Assembly (NCBI GenBank): GCA_937858995.1
Contig: CALLZC010000083.1
Location: 1-64,000 of the forward strand
Reading direction: 5' to 3'
Source of the DNA: an uncultured Nostocoides sp.
GTDB taxonomy: Bacteria; Actinomycetota; Actinomycetes; Actinomycetales; Dermatophilaceae
DNA: 64,000 nucleotides
Shown: in pieces, positions 1 to 9,306 of the stretch
Layout: every line of letters begins with the position of its first letter
Numbering within the stretch: position 1 is the first letter of the stretch
The notes under the pieces: generated by a model
Seen by the model: only the letters and a program-made list of their open reading frames with translations
Told to the model about the DNA's origin: nothing
The model's database searches: none
Made by a program: the position numbers and the translations under genes

Positions 1-3
1 GGG

Positions 4-690
4 CTACTGCGCGCCGGGCTCGTCGGCATACACCACCGTGACGGTGGGGTAGCCCAGCTGGCGACCCAGCCCGGTGAGGAACTCGCGCCCGTTGTCCCGC
101 GCGGTGGCATCGAGCCCGGACTCGGCGGCAGCCTGCTGGAGTGCCTGGATGGCGGCTTGGTCAAGAGCCTGCCGCTGCTCGAGCGGCGCGCTGGCGAAGA
201 AGTCGTCGATCCGGGTCCCGATCCCGCGCTGCTGGGCCACGATCCGGGACTTGCCCAAGTCGATGCGCGGCGTGGTCAAGGTGGGGGGCGGGACCGTGAT
301 GGTGAGGGTACCGGCCTCCTTGTCGGCCTTGATATTGCTGTCCTGCAATGATTTCAGGTCGATCATCGCGTCGATGCTGCCCTGATAGATGGCGACGCCG
401 GAGTCCTTGTCGATGACGTCGGGGACGATCTTGGACAGGATGCCCTTGTCCTCATCGAAGCCGTAGTAGATGGGCACCGAATAGGACCCGGTGGCCGCCC
501 GCAACTCGGCGGTGCGCCGGATTTCCAACAAGGTGGTGTCCCCTGGCGCCGGAACCGAGTCCTCGCCCAGGAGCGCATTGCGCAGGGAGGCGAGCGTGCC
601 CGCGAAGAGCATCGCCAGCGTCAGCACGCCCACGGCGACAACGACCAAGGGCAGCCAGGTTCGCTGCCGAACCGTGGGGCTAGTGCTCAT
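4..690 (-). CDS. DUF4230 domain membrane-anchored protein
   Basis: A 228-residue protein with an N-terminal membrane anchor at about residues 13-32 (LPLVVVAVGVLTLAMLFAG) and an extracytoplasmic remainder. The body (about residues 50-220) matches the DUF4230 pattern as I recall it: an ELRAATG-type opening, a segment ending in DLKSLQDSNI, then a beta segment rich in TLTITVPPP. Function of the family is unknown. It lies 57 bases downstream of the MOSC gene on the same strand, so co-transcription is possible. The TAG stop is inside the window, so the gene is complete. Confidence 0.75.
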   Translation of the reverse strand: MSTSPTVRQRTWLPLVVVAVGVLTLAMLFAGTLASLRNALLGEDSVPAPGDTTLLEIRRTAELRAATGSYSVPIYYGFDEDKGILSKIVPDVIDKDSGVAIYQGSIDAMIDLKSLQDSNIKADKEAGTLTITVPPPTLTTPRIDLGKSRIVAQQRGIGTRIDDFFASAPLEQRQALDQAAIQALQQAAAESGLDATARDNGREFLTGLGRQLGYPTVTVVYADEPGAQ

Positions 691-747
691 GATCCCACTG
701 TGCCACGTGCGGCCCGGTCGATCGGCTGGCAGCCGCCCCCCGCGGTA

Positions 748-1353
748 TCAGCTTGGACGTCGAACGGTGACCAGGTCGCCGGTGTGGACCTGGCCCGCCA
801 GCACGACCCGAGCATTGAGCCCCCGGAGTCGCCGGGGCCGCCCCACGCGCCCGTTGACGAAGCGCATGGCGTCCGGGCCGAAGCGGGCCACGAACTTCGC
901 ACATCCGGTATGCGGTTGCTCCGTGACCTCGATCACCGCGCCCGGGGCGTCGGGGTCGCCAAAAGCCAGCTGGCTCCCGGCGGGCAGGTTGCCTTCGCTG
1001 AGGTCGAGGTCGAGATACAGCTGGTCGCCCGCGAGCGGCTCGAGTGCCGGGTCTTGCGCGAGGAAGGCGACCATCCGGTGGCTCATCACATTGAGCTGCA
1101 TGTCGGGATGCGCGCGGCCATCGGCGCTCCTGGTCGATCCCCGGCTGAGCCACGAGTCGCCCTCCAGGCCATAGGCGGGATCGAGCCGGCCAACCGCGAG
1201 CACTTCGCGTTCCCCCACGGCGGGCCGCCGCACGATGAGCTTAAGGAGCCCGCGGTCCGTGGGCGCCGCGTCGAGAGTCGGGACGAAGTCCGTCAACTCC
1301 TGCGGTGTCCGGTAGCGGGCAGCGTGGGGCGCGGGGGTGGAACTGTGGTCCAT
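748..1353 (-). CDS. MOSC domain-containing protein
   Basis: MOSC domains occur at the C-terminus of Moco sulfurases and in stand-alone sulfur-carrier-like proteins. The diagnostic cysteine region is present (EVTEQPHTGCAKF, followed by GPDAMRFVNG) and the C-terminus VHTGDLVTV is typical. I start at ATG 1353 (MDHSSTPAP), giving 201 residues. The frame stays open to 1458, but that extension is Arg-rich and unlike the family. The box CACGAT lies 6 nt before this ATG, near the leaderless pattern seen elsewhere here. Substrate unknown. Confidence 0.8.
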   Translation of the reverse strand: MDHSSTPAPHAARYRTPQELTDFVPTLDAAPTDRGLLKLIVRRPAVGEREVLAVGRLDPAYGLEGDSWLSRGSTRSADGRAHPDMQLNVMSHRMVAFLAQDPALEPLAGDQLYLDLDLSEGNLPAGSQLAFGDPDAPGAVIEVTEQPHTGCAKFVARFGPDAMRFVNGRVGRPRRLRGLNARVVLAGQVHTGDLVTVRRPS

Positions 1354-1488
1354 GGGCTGATCGTGGCGTAGTTGCCGGGTGCGCGCATCCCGATTCCGGG
1401 GCGTGTCATACCGCGGCCGCTGCCGTCCGAGATGTCTACCCCGCGCGAGACCCCGCACTGGCGCCGATTGAACTGGATCCGCCGGCCC

Positions 1489-1517
1489 GGCAACCTTAGG
1501 GGTCCGCGGAGCGTCTT
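1489..1517 (+). promoter_or_regulatory. ECF-type promoter of the sigma factor gene
   Basis: GGCAACC (1489-1495), then 16 bases, then CGTCTT (1512-1517). An AAC core at -35 with CGTC at -10 is the usual ECF sigma promoter, so the downstream sigma factor probably drives its own transcription. Read from sequence only; no start-site data. Confidence 0.6.
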
Positions 1518-1550
1518 TAAGTGACCGTAATGCGACGCAGGGAGGGCTCC

Positions 1551-2045
1551 GTGGATGCCGGCGAGTTCGACCGATGGTATGCCGGGTCCTACCCCCGGCT
1601 CGTCGCCCAGCTGACCGCGCTGATCGGCAACCGAGCCGAGGCTCAGGATTGCGTGCAGGAGGCGTTCATCCGCGCGTGGGACAAGGCCCCCCGCCTGGAC
1701 TCAACCGGGGAACGCGATGCCTGGGTCCGCACCACCGCCTATCGACTCGCCGTCAGCCGGTGGCGTCGGGTGCGTCGCGGGCGCGAGCTCAGCACCCGCA
1801 CGGCAGTCACCGGGTATGACGCCCTGGCCCGCAGCGAGGTGCGCGCCGATGTGCTGGGCGCCTTGCTCCGGCTGCCGATCGATCAGCGCTGTGTTCTGGT
1901 CCTGCACTACTTCGCCGATCGCAGCGTCGCCCAGATCGCCGCCGAGACGGGAGCACCCGAGGGGACGGTCAAGGCCCGCCTGCACCGTGGGCGACTGGCT
2001 CTCGCCGACATTCTGACCCAATCCGCGCACGGGAGCATCCGATGA
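1551..2045 (+). CDS. SigE-family ECF RNA polymerase sigma factor
   Basis: Directs RNA polymerase to a small regulon. Region 2 (EFDRWYAGSYPRLVAQLTALIG, with AEDCVQ-like AQDCVQEAFIRAW) and region 4 (LPIDQRCVLVLHYF, then AEIA-like AQIAAETGAPEGTVKARLHRG) are both intact. GTG 1551 has a strong GGAGG five bases upstream and gives 164 residues. GTG 1521 and ATG 1530 are in frame, but 1521 lies at or before the expected transcription start. The 3' end overlaps the next gene by ATGA, so the partner is translationally coupled and is the likely anti-sigma. The upstream ECF promoter suggests autoregulation. Confidence 0.88.
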   Translation: MDAGEFDRWYAGSYPRLVAQLTALIGNRAEAQDCVQEAFIRAWDKAPRLDSTGERDAWVRTTAYRLAVSRWRRVRRGRELSTRTAVTGYDALARSEVRADVLGALLRLPIDQRCVLVLHYFADRSVAQIAAETGAPEGTVKARLHRGRLALADILTQSAHGSIR

Positions 2046-3322
2046 CCGACCTCGAGACCCTGCTTCGCACCCTCGACGGTGATCTGCGTTCGGACCCGCC
2101 CGTGGGGGCGGATGAGATTCGCCGCCGCGGGCAACAGCGCCGCGGACGCAGGCACCTCGCCCTCGCCGGTGGCACCGCTGCCGTGGTCGTCTTGGGAGCA
2201 ACGCTGGCCGCGAACTGGCGCGCCCCCCAGGAGCAGCCGCCGGCCGGACCCGGACCGAGCGTCTCGGCACCGACTGCCCCAACGGGCTCCGCTACGCCGC
2301 CCACCGCGGGGGATCCCCTGTGGGTCACGCGGGTGCACTCCGATCCGGTGGTGTTTGCGCACGCGGCCGGGGGCTCGGGCCTCGCAGTCCCGAACGCCAC
2401 CGGGGAGGGGCTGGTCACGCAGACCGGCGGGTGCCTGGTGCTGAGTTCCAGCGCCCGCGCCGACCAGGCTGCCGAGAACCAGCCCCGTGCCCTGATTCTG
2501 CCGATCGGCACGCGGTGGACCGGCAATCCCGGCCAGGTCCGCCTCACGCTGACCGACGGCCGCACCGTGTCCGCCGACTCGTGGATCACCGCGGATGTTC
2601 TCCTCTCGCCGCGGACCAATACCGAGTTCTCGGCGAGTTGCCCCGGCACGGCGGGGTATGCGGCGATCGTCACCCCGGAGGCGATCCGCTCGATCGCGCC
2701 GTCCCCGGCGTCGACCCCGTCCTCGACGGCCAAGGCCACACCGTCGGCAGACCTCGAGTCCACCCCGCTGGCCGCCGGCCTGATCGCCACCGGCGAAGGG
2801 ATCTTGGCCGGTCCGTCCCGGTCGCTGGTTTCGCGCGTGGATGCGGAGCTTCCCGCGTGTCTGCAGCCTGCCATGGAGCGCGCTGCCGCGGGCGCGACGG
2901 ACGGCCTCGCCGTGCTGCTCTCGGAGCCCGCCGCGTCATACGCCCGCTCGGTGCGAAGCTATCCGGACGAGGCCGCGGCGCGCGCGGCGCTGCAGACCTG
3001 GCGCTCGGCGCTGGCCGCCTGCGACGGCGCGCTTGTCGAGGGCACCCCGAGCCTGCGGCTGCGGGTGACGCTGGAAGACTTCGACGCCCCGGATCGGACG
3101 GTGGCCATCGTGGCCTATCGGGACGACCCGACCGGAACGCTCTACATCGCGAATGCGCGCATCAGCGTCCTGCAGGTCGGAACCGCCGTGGCACTGACCC
3201 ACTCGGCCGACGAAGCCCAGGCCACGCCGTCAGCCATCGCCGCGTGGCAGGACGACGAGGCGGAAACGCTCACGCTGCTCGCCCGCGGAATGTGCCAGTT
3301 CACCGCCGCCGGGTGTGACTGA
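2042..3322 (+). CDS. Membrane-anchored partner of the ECF sigma factor (putative anti-sigma)
   Basis: A 426-residue protein with a short cytoplasmic N-terminus (about 1-37), one membrane segment (about 38-57, LALAGGTAAVVVLGATLAAN), a Pro/Ala-rich linker and a large extracytoplasmic region of two parts divided by a Ser/Pro/Thr linker near residues 215-240. The N-terminus opens with TDLETLLRTLDGDLRSDPP, a pattern common in proteins encoded after SigE-family sigma factors. No zinc HxxxCxxC motif is visible, so anti-sigma activity is inferred only from coupling and topology. No enzymatic motif was recognised. Confidence 0.65.
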   Translation: MTDLETLLRTLDGDLRSDPPVGADEIRRRGQQRRGRRHLALAGGTAAVVVLGATLAANWRAPQEQPPAGPGPSVSAPTAPTGSATPPTAGDPLWVTRVHSDPVVFAHAAGGSGLAVPNATGEGLVTQTGGCLVLSSSARADQAAENQPRALILPIGTRWTGNPGQVRLTLTDGRTVSADSWITADVLLSPRTNTEFSASCPGTAGYAAIVTPEAIRSIAPSPASTPSSTAKATPSADLESTPLAAGLIATGEGILAGPSRSLVSRVDAELPACLQPAMERAAAGATDGLAVLLSEPAASYARSVRSYPDEAAARAALQTWRSALAACDGALVEGTPSLRLRVTLEDFDAPDRTVAIVAYRDDPTGTLYIANARISVLQVGTAVALTHSADEAQATPSAIAAWQDDEAETLTLLARGMCQFTAAGCD

Positions 3323-3351
3323 GCCCGATCTCGGGGGCGGGGAGTGCGGCA

Positions 3352-3357
3352 TACGAT
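3352..3357 (+). promoter_or_regulatory. -10 box, leaderless start of the flavoprotein
   Basis: TACGAT ends six bases before GTG 3364, so the transcript probably begins at or next to the start codon. No Shine-Dalgarno sequence is present, which agrees. Confidence 0.5.
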
Positions 3358-3363
3358 CAGGGC

Positions 3364-5058
3364 GTGAGCGACGCGACGCAGGACGACCGGCCAGCCATCG
3401 TGATCGTGTCGGGGGAGCACAGCGAGCACCTGGCCGACGAGTTCGGTCGCTACGCCCGCGACTACGAGATCGTGACCGCGGTGAGCGCCGACGAGGCGAT
3501 GGCCGCGACGATGCGGATCGTGCGCCGCTCGGGTGCGATTGCGATGTTCGTGGCCGAATCCCGCCTGCCCGATATGCCTGTGTTGGTGGGCATCAGCATG
3601 TTGCGTTCGGCCGTGCCGACCGCTCGTCGCCTGGTCGTGGCGGAGTGGTCCAACTTCCTTGCGGACGGGCCCGCGCTGCGGCCGGGCCTGGCCAAGGGCA
3701 CGTTCGACGCCTTCTTGCTCATGCCCCGGGGGCAGCGTGACGAGGAGTTTCACACCGCCGTCTGCGAACTGCTCTCCGAGTGGGGTGCCACGGTCCCGGT
3801 CCCACTCGTCGATTCCGTGCAGATCGTCTCCGACCACAGCGGCGGGCTGACCCTGGCGATCCGCGACTATCTCGACCGGGTCGGCGCCCCGAACCGGCTC
3901 TACCCCCCCGACAGCGACCTCGGGCGCGAGGTCGTCGCCGCGTATGCCGGGGAGCCCACCTTCCCCCTGGTGCGCGCCTTCTCCCGCGAGGAGGTGTTGG
4001 CGCCCACGACGGTGCGCGAGGTGGCAGCCTCGATCTATGGCAAGCCCGCGGACATCGACCTCGAAACGGTCGTGGATGTCGTGATCGTGGGGGGCGGACC
4101 CGCCGGCCTGGCGACTGCGGTCTACGGGGCCAGCGAGGGCCTGTCGACCGTGCTCATCGAAGCAGAAGCCATTGGGGGACAAGCGGGTACCTCCTCGATG
4201 ATTCGCAACTACCTGGGCTTCCCCCGGGGTATTTCGGGCGGCAAGCTGGCCCAACGCGCCCGGAGCCAGGCGCTGCGTTTCGGGACGCGCTTCTTCACCG
4301 GGTGGCCCGTGACGGCCATGCAGGTCGGGGGTCCGGGTGAGCCGCACGTCGTGTGCACCGATGGCGGGAACGTCCGCGCCCGGAGCGTCGTCATCGCCAC
4401 GGGTGTCGACTACCGCAGGATCGGCATTGCGGCCATCGACGCGATGGTGGGCCGTGGCGTGAACTATGGCGCGGCGATGACGGCCGCCCGGGAGATGGAG
4501 GACCAGCCGGTCTTCGTCGTCGGCGGTGGGAACTCGGCCGGACAGGCAGCCGTTCACTTGGCGCGCTTCGCCAGCTCCGTCACCATTCTGATCCGGCGCG
4601 CGGATTTGAGCTCCACCATGTCGCAATATCTCATCGGGGAGATCGAACACAACCCGCGAATCACGGTGCGCGGCAATGCAACCGTCGTCGCCGGGGGCGG
4701 CGAGGACCAGCTGGAGTGGCTCGAGATCGAGGACCTGCTCACCGGGGAGCGGACCCGGAGCGCGGCGCGCGGGCTCTTCCTCCTGCTTGGTGCAGAACCC
4801 CGCTGCGAGTGGCTGACGGCGCAGGTCGCCCGCGATGAGCGTGGCTTCGTCCGCACCGGGCGCGAGGTGCCGATGGAGAGCTGGATCGACAATTGTCCGC
4901 CCGAAGCCCTGGCCACCACGGTCCCCGGGATCTTCGCCGTCGGCGATATCCGTTCGGGATCCATGAAGCGGGTCGCGAGCGCTGCGGGCGAGGGCGCAAG
5001 TGTCGTGCCGCTCATCCACGCGCATCTAGCCGTCGCCGGCGACCAGGTCGCGCCCTGA
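3364..5058 (+). CDS. Fused receiver-like / thioredoxin reductase-like FAD oxidoreductase
   Basis: 564 residues in three parts. Residues 1-130 look like a response-regulator receiver fold. Residues about 145-230 resemble the redox-dead thioredoxin/glutaredoxin-like insert of the family annotated as fused response regulator/thioredoxin-disulfide reductase. From about 237 follows a thioredoxin-reductase-like flavoprotein with the FAD motif VIVGGGPAG at 240-248, a NAD(P)H-site motif VGGGNSAGQAA near 386, and the C-terminal FAD motif GIFAVGDIRSGSMKRV. The CxxC of true thioredoxin reductases is absent: the equivalent stretch reads GRGVNYGAAM. It may pass electrons to an unknown acceptor. Start GTG 3364 is supported by a -10 box six bases upstream. 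Confidence 0.8.
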   Translation: MSDATQDDRPAIVIVSGEHSEHLADEFGRYARDYEIVTAVSADEAMAATMRIVRRSGAIAMFVAESRLPDMPVLVGISMLRSAVPTARRLVVAEWSNFLADGPALRPGLAKGTFDAFLLMPRGQRDEEFHTAVCELLSEWGATVPVPLVDSVQIVSDHSGGLTLAIRDYLDRVGAPNRLYPPDSDLGREVVAAYAGEPTFPLVRAFSREEVLAPTTVREVAASIYGKPADIDLETVVDVVIVGGGPAGLATAVYGASEGLSTVLIEAEAIGGQAGTSSMIRNYLGFPRGISGGKLAQRARSQALRFGTRFFTGWPVTAMQVGGPGEPHVVCTDGGNVRARSVVIATGVDYRRIGIAAIDAMVGRGVNYGAAMTAAREMEDQPVFVVGGGNSAGQAAVHLARFASSVTILIRRADLSSTMSQYLIGEIEHNPRITVRGNATVVAGGGEDQLEWLEIEDLLTGERTRSAARGLFLLLGAEPRCEWLTAQVARDERGFVRTGREVPMESWIDNCPPEALATTVPGIFAVGDIRSGSMKRVASAAGEGASVVPLIHAHLAVAGDQVAP

Positions 5059-5180
5059 TACCTGCGCGGCCACCGGGTCGAATGCCACGAGGTTCTAGGG
5101 TAGAGAGCGTTGCTGCCGGGGGCTGCGAATCTCTCGGCACGGACCGCCATCAGCTCACTTGAGAAGGAGCCACCTGGCCC

Positions 5181-7739
5181 ATGGAGCTCAAGCCGACGAC
5201 CAAGGTCGCCGAGATTCTCGCGATCGCCCAACGTGCCGCCCAGAGCGCGGGCAACCCGGAGATCACTCCCGCTCACGTCGCTCTGGCCGCCGTCGAGGTG
5301 CCGGAGACCACCGTCCCCGCCTTGCTCGCGGCCGGGGGGACGAGCCCGGAGGCCGTGGCTGCCACCGCTCGTTCCGAGATCGCAAAGCTGCCAAAAGTGA
5401 GCGGGTCCACCAGCGGTCCCGGTTTCGGTCCGGCGGTAACCGCCGTCCTGCACCAGGGCGACACCCTGATGAAGGCCTGGGGCGACAGCTTCCTATCCAC
5501 CGACGCACTCGTCCTGGCGCTCGCCGAGAAGGGCGCTCTGAAGGGTCTCGATACCCAAGCCATGGAGGCTCAGATCGAGCACCTGCGGGCGGGGCACAAG
5601 GTCACGAGCGAGAATCCGGAGGCGACCACCGAAGCCCTCGACAAGTACTCCACCGATCTGACCCAAGCCGCGCGCGATGGCAAGCTCGACCCGGTCATCG
5701 GGCGGGACACCGAGATCCGCCGGGTCGTGCAGGTTCTCTCGCGGCGCACCAAGAACAACCCCGTGCTCATCGGTGAGCCCGGGGTCGGCAAGACCGCCGT
5801 CGTCGAGGGTCTGGCTCTGCGCATCGTCGACGGGGATGTCCCAGAGTCGTTGCGCGACAAGCGCCTGCTCTCCCTTGATCTAGGCGCCATGGTTGCCGGG
5901 GCAAAGTACCGCGGCGAGTTCGAGGAACGTCTCAAGGCCGTCCTGGAGGAGATCCAGGCCAGCGACGGCCAGATCATCACCTTCATCGACGAACTGCATA
6001 CCGTCGTCGGTGCCGGCGCAACCGGGGAAGGCGCGATGGACGCGGGCAATATGCTCAAGCCGCTCCTGGCGCGTGGCGAACTGCGGCTGGTCGGCGCGAC
6101 CACCCTGGATGAGTACCGCAAGCACATCGAGAAGGATCCCGCGCTGGAGCGCCGCTTCCAGCAGGTCTTCGTCGGCGAGCCGAGCGTCGAAGACACGATT
6201 GCGATCCTGCGCGGCCTCAAGGAACGCTACGAAGCACACCACAAGGTCGAGATCGAGGACAGTGCCCTGGTCGCCGCCGCCTCGCTGTCCGATCGGTACA
6301 TCAGCGGTCGGCAACTGCCCGACAAGGCCATCGACCTGGTGGACGAGGCCGCCTCCCGGCTGCGGATGGAGATCGACTCCAGCCCCGTGGAGATCGACCA
6401 ACTCCGCCGTTCGGTCGACCGAATGAAGATGGAGGAGCTGCACCTGGCCAAGGAGAGCGACGACGCGTCCAAGGAGCGCCTGGCCCGGTTGCGCAAGGAC
6501 CTGGCGGACTCCGCCGAGGAACTCGCGAGCCTCACCTCCCGGTGGGAGGCCGAGAAGAGCGGTCTCAACAAGGTCGGTGACCTCAAGGTCCACCTCGACG
6601 AGGTGCGCACCCAGGCCGATCGCCTGCAGCGCGAGGGCCGCTACGAGGAGGCCTCCAAGTTGCTGTATGGCGACATCCCGGCGCTCGAGAAGGAGCTCGC
6701 CGCTGCCAGCGAGGCCGAGATCGCTCGCGGCGGCGGCGACCTGATGGTCAAGGAGCGCGTCGGGCCGGACGACATAGCGGAGGTCATCTCCGCCTGGACC
6801 GGCATCCCCGCCGGCCGGTTGCTCCAGGGCGAGACGGAGAAGTTGCTGTCGATGGAGTCCATCATCGGCTCCCGCCTCATCGGGCAGGCCGCGGCGGTCG
6901 AGGCGGTCTCGGACGCGGTGCGCCGCAGCCGGGCGGGTCTGGCCGACCCCAACCGCCCGACCGGATCCTTCCTCTTCCTCGGGCCGACCGGTGTCGGCAA
7001 GACCGAACTCGCCAAGTCGCTGGCGGACTTCCTCTTCGATGACGAGCGGGCGATCGTGCGCATCGACATGAGCGAGTACTCCGAGCGGCACGCCGTTGCC
7101 CGGCTCATCGGTGCGCCACCGGGGTATGTCGGGCACGACGAAGGTGGGCAGCTGACGGAGGCGGTGCGGCGCCGGCCATACAGCGTGGTGCTCTTCGACG
7201 AAGTCGAGAAGGCGCACCCCGAGACCTTCGACATCCTGCTGCAGGTGCTCGACGACGGTCGCCTGACCGACGGTCAGGGACGCACCGTCGATTTCCGCAA
7301 TGTCATCCTGGTGATGACCTCGAACCTGGGCAGCCAATACCTCATCGATCCGACCTTGAGCAGCGACCAAAAGACGGAAGCGGTCTTGAGCGCCGTGCGT
7401 GCCGCCTTCAAACCGGAGTTCCTCAACCGGCTCGATGACATCATCATCTTCGAGCCCCTGTCGCAGGAGGAGCTCGCCCACATCGTCGAACTGCAAGTGC
7501 GCCAGCTCGCCACGCGGTTGCATGATCGCCGGATCACCTTGGATGTCACCGACGCCGCGCGGACCTGGCTGGCGCGTACCGGCTACGACCCGGCGTATGG
7601 CGCGCGCCCGCTCCGGCGGTTGGTGCAGCGCGAGATCGGTGACCGACTAGCTCGCGCCGTCCTGGCGGGCGCCGTGCGCGACGGGGGGAGCGTGACCGTC
7701 GACCTGGCACCCGATGGCAACGAGCTGACCATCAGCTGA
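5181..7739 (+). CDS. clpB: ATP-dependent disaggregase ClpB
   Basis: Hsp100 disaggregase that rescues aggregated protein with DnaK. At 852 residues it has the usual length. The N-domain is followed by AAA+ module 1 (Walker A GEPGVGKT at 198-205), a coiled-coil middle domain of about residues 390-520, and AAA+ module 2 (GPTGVGKT at 601-608, then the ClpB signature [16 protein letters not shown]). The N-domain is somewhat divergent ([13 protein letters not shown]). AAGGAG lies 11 bases before the ATG, which is rather far. I saw no HspR (HAIR) inverted repeat upstream, although mycobacterial clpB has one. Confidence 0.97.
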   Translation: MELKPTTKVAEILAIAQRAAQSAGNPEITPAHVALAAVEVPETTVPALLAAGGTSPEAVAATARSEIAKLPKVSGSTSGPGFGPAVTAVLHQGDTLMKAWGDSFLSTDALVLALAEKGALKGLDTQAMEAQIEHLRAGHKVTSENPEATTEALDKYSTDLTQAARDGKLDPVIGRDTEIRRVVQVLSRRTKNNPVLIGEPGVGKTAVVEGLALRIVDGDVPESLRDKRLLSLDLGAMVAGAKYRGEFEERLKAVLEEIQASDGQIITFIDELHTVVGAGATGEGAMDAGNMLKPLLARGELRLVGATTLDEYRKHIEKDPALERRFQQVFVGEPSVEDTIAILRGLKERYEAHHKVEIEDSALVAAASLSDRYISGRQLPDKAIDLVDEAASRLRMEIDSSPVEIDQLRRSVDRMKMEELHLAKESDDASKERLARLRKDLADSAEELASLTSRWEAEKSGLNKVGDLKVHLDEVRTQADRLQREGRYEEASKLLYGDIPALEKELAAASEAEIARGGGDLMVKERVGPDDIAEVISAWTGIPAGRLLQGETEKLLSMESIIGSRLIGQAAAVEAVSDAVRRSRAGLADPNRPTGSFLFLGPTGVGKTELAKSLADFLFDDERAIVRIDMSEYSERHAVARLIGAPPGYVGHDEGGQLTEAVRRRPYSVVLFDEVEKAHPETFDILLQVLDDGRLTDGQGRTVDFRNVILVMTSNLGSQYLIDPTLSSDQKTEAVLSAVRAAFKPEFLNRLDDIIIFEPLSQEELAHIVELQVRQLATRLHDRRITLDVTDAARTWLARTGYDPAYGARPLRRLVQREIGDRLARAVLAGAVRDGGSVTVDLAPDGNELTIS

Positions 7740-7747
7740 CCGCGGAT

Positions 7748-7784
7748 CGGCCGGATTCGACCAGCGACGGGTCGGATCCGGCCG
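7748..7784 (+). terminator. Hairpin terminator after clpB
   Basis: CGGCCGGATTCGACC pairs with GGTCGGATCCGGCCG around a six-base loop, with one mismatch, starting eight bases after the clpB stop. No T-run follows, as is common for high-GC actinobacterial terminators. Confidence 0.5.
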
Positions 7785-7881
7785 AGCTCCGTTGTCTCAC
7801 ACGATGGCGCGCGGGCTGGTCGCGCATCTGGCACCACGCTACGGTGGACACACGGACGGGTTTCTCGATGGGGAGGGTCTT

Positions 7882-9294
7882 GTGCTGAGTGCGATCAAGT
7901 TTGCCGATGAGGTCCAACCGGCCTATAGCGCTGGCGTGTTGTTGCTGATCGCGGCTCTCGCCGTTCTGGTCTTGCTCTTCCTCATCATGAAGCTGAAGCT
8001 CCATGCCTTCGTCGCCCTGATCCTGGTCAGCTTCCTGACGGCGCTGGCCACCAAGATCCCCTTCACCGACGTGGTGCCCACCATGTTGACCGGGTTTGGC
8101 AACACCCTCGCCAGCGTGGCCCTGCTCGTCGGACTCGGCGCCATGATCGGCCGACTGCTGGAAGTGACCGGCGGCGCACAGGTCTTGGCCGACACCCTGA
8201 TCAACCGCTTCGGCGCCGAGCGGGCGCCCTTTGCGCTGGGCGTCGCATCGCTGCTCTTCGGGTTCCCGATCTTCTTCGACGCGGGTCTCGTGGTCATGCT
8301 GCCGATCATCTTCAGCGTGGCACGCCGATTCGGCGGTTCCGTTTTGACCTATGCGCTTCCGGCGGCTGGTGCGTTCGCCGTCATGCATGCCTTCGTCCCG
8401 CCGCACCCCGGTCCGGTCGCTGCCGGCGAACTGCTCGGCGCGGACATTGGACTGGTGCTGGTCATCGGGTTGCTCATCGGCCTGCCGACGTGGTTCATCG
8501 CGGCCTATCTGTTCGGAACCTTCACGGGACGACGCATCAACATTCCGGTGCCGGAACTGCTCGCCGGTGGGCCGGTTGCCGAGGCCGAGGACGCACAAAG
8601 CCGTCCGCTGCCGAGCTTCGGCACCGTCCTTGCGGTGCTGCTGCTTCCGCTCATCCTGATCTTCTTCAACACCGGGCTGAATACCTTGGCCACGGCGGGC
8701 ACCATCGACGGCGATGCGACCTGGGTCGGGGTGGTGCGTATGTTCGGCCAGACCGCGATCGCCCTGCTCATCACCGTGCTTTTCGCCATGGTCGCCCTCG
8801 GGCGCGGCCGCCGGTCCAAGGCGGACATCGAGCAGATCGTCAACAGCGCCCTGGGGCCGGTCTGCGCGATCATCCTGATCACCGGAGCGGGCGGGATGTT
8901 CGGTGGCGTCCTGCGCGCCAGCGGGATTGGCGAGGCGCTGGCGGGCTCGCTGGACAACCTGGGGCTGCCGGTCATCGTGGCGGCCTTCGTCGTGTCCACC
9001 GCCCTGCGCGTCGCTCAGGGATCCGCCACTGTGGCCTTGACGACCACGGCAGGACTGATGGCGCCGACGGTGGCGGCAACGAGCGGGCTCAGCTCCATCG
9101 ATCTCGCGGCGATCGTCGTGGCGATTGCCTGCGGCGCCACGGTGCTGTCGCACGTCAACGACTCGGGCTTCTGGCTGGTCGGTCGCTTTCTCGGGATGGA
9201 CGAGAAGACGACTCTCAAGACCTGGACGGTGATGGAGACCCTCATCGGCAGCGTCGGCTTCGTCTTCGCCCTCATCGTTTCGGCACTTTTCTAG
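7882..9294 (+). CDS. Gluconate:H+ symporter, GntP family
   Basis: An integral membrane permease of 470 residues with about 12-14 hydrophobic segments. Signatures of the GntP family include LGVASLLFGFPIFFDAGLVV, HAFVPPHPGPVAAGELLGAD, and near the C-terminus ACGATVLSHVNDSGFWLVGRFLG. GTG 7882 is chosen because GGAGG lies five bases upstream and the protein then begins close to the first membrane segment. An in-frame ATG at 7792 would add an unlikely 30-residue polar extension. The gene ends 12 bases before gluconokinase, so uptake and phosphorylation are co-expressed. Confidence 0.93.
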   Translation: MLSAIKFADEVQPAYSAGVLLLIAALAVLVLLFLIMKLKLHAFVALILVSFLTALATKIPFTDVVPTMLTGFGNTLASVALLVGLGAMIGRLLEVTGGAQVLADTLINRFGAERAPFALGVASLLFGFPIFFDAGLVVMLPIIFSVARRFGGSVLTYALPAAGAFAVMHAFVPPHPGPVAAGELLGADIGLVLVIGLLIGLPTWFIAAYLFGTFTGRRINIPVPELLAGGPVAEAEDAQSRPLPSFGTVLAVLLLPLILIFFNTGLNTLATAGTIDGDATWVGVVRMFGQTAIALLITVLFAMVALGRGRRSKADIEQIVNSALGPVCAIILITGAGGMFGGVLRASGIGEALAGSLDNLGLPVIVAAFVVSTALRVAQGSATVALTTTAGLMAPTVAATSGLSSIDLAAIVVAIACGATVLSHVNDSGFWLVGRFLGMDEKTTLKTWTVMETLIGSVGFVFALIVSALF

Positions 9295-9306
9295 ACGGGC
9301 GGGCAG

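Noticed and set aside
5059..5180. HspR (HAIR) operator before clpB
   Set aside because: Only one half, CACTTGAG, is found near 5156; no CTTGAGT-N7-ACTCAAG pair.
5880..7523. 547-residue reverse-strand frame under clpB
   Set aside because: Same antisense artefact; clpB is complete on the other strand.
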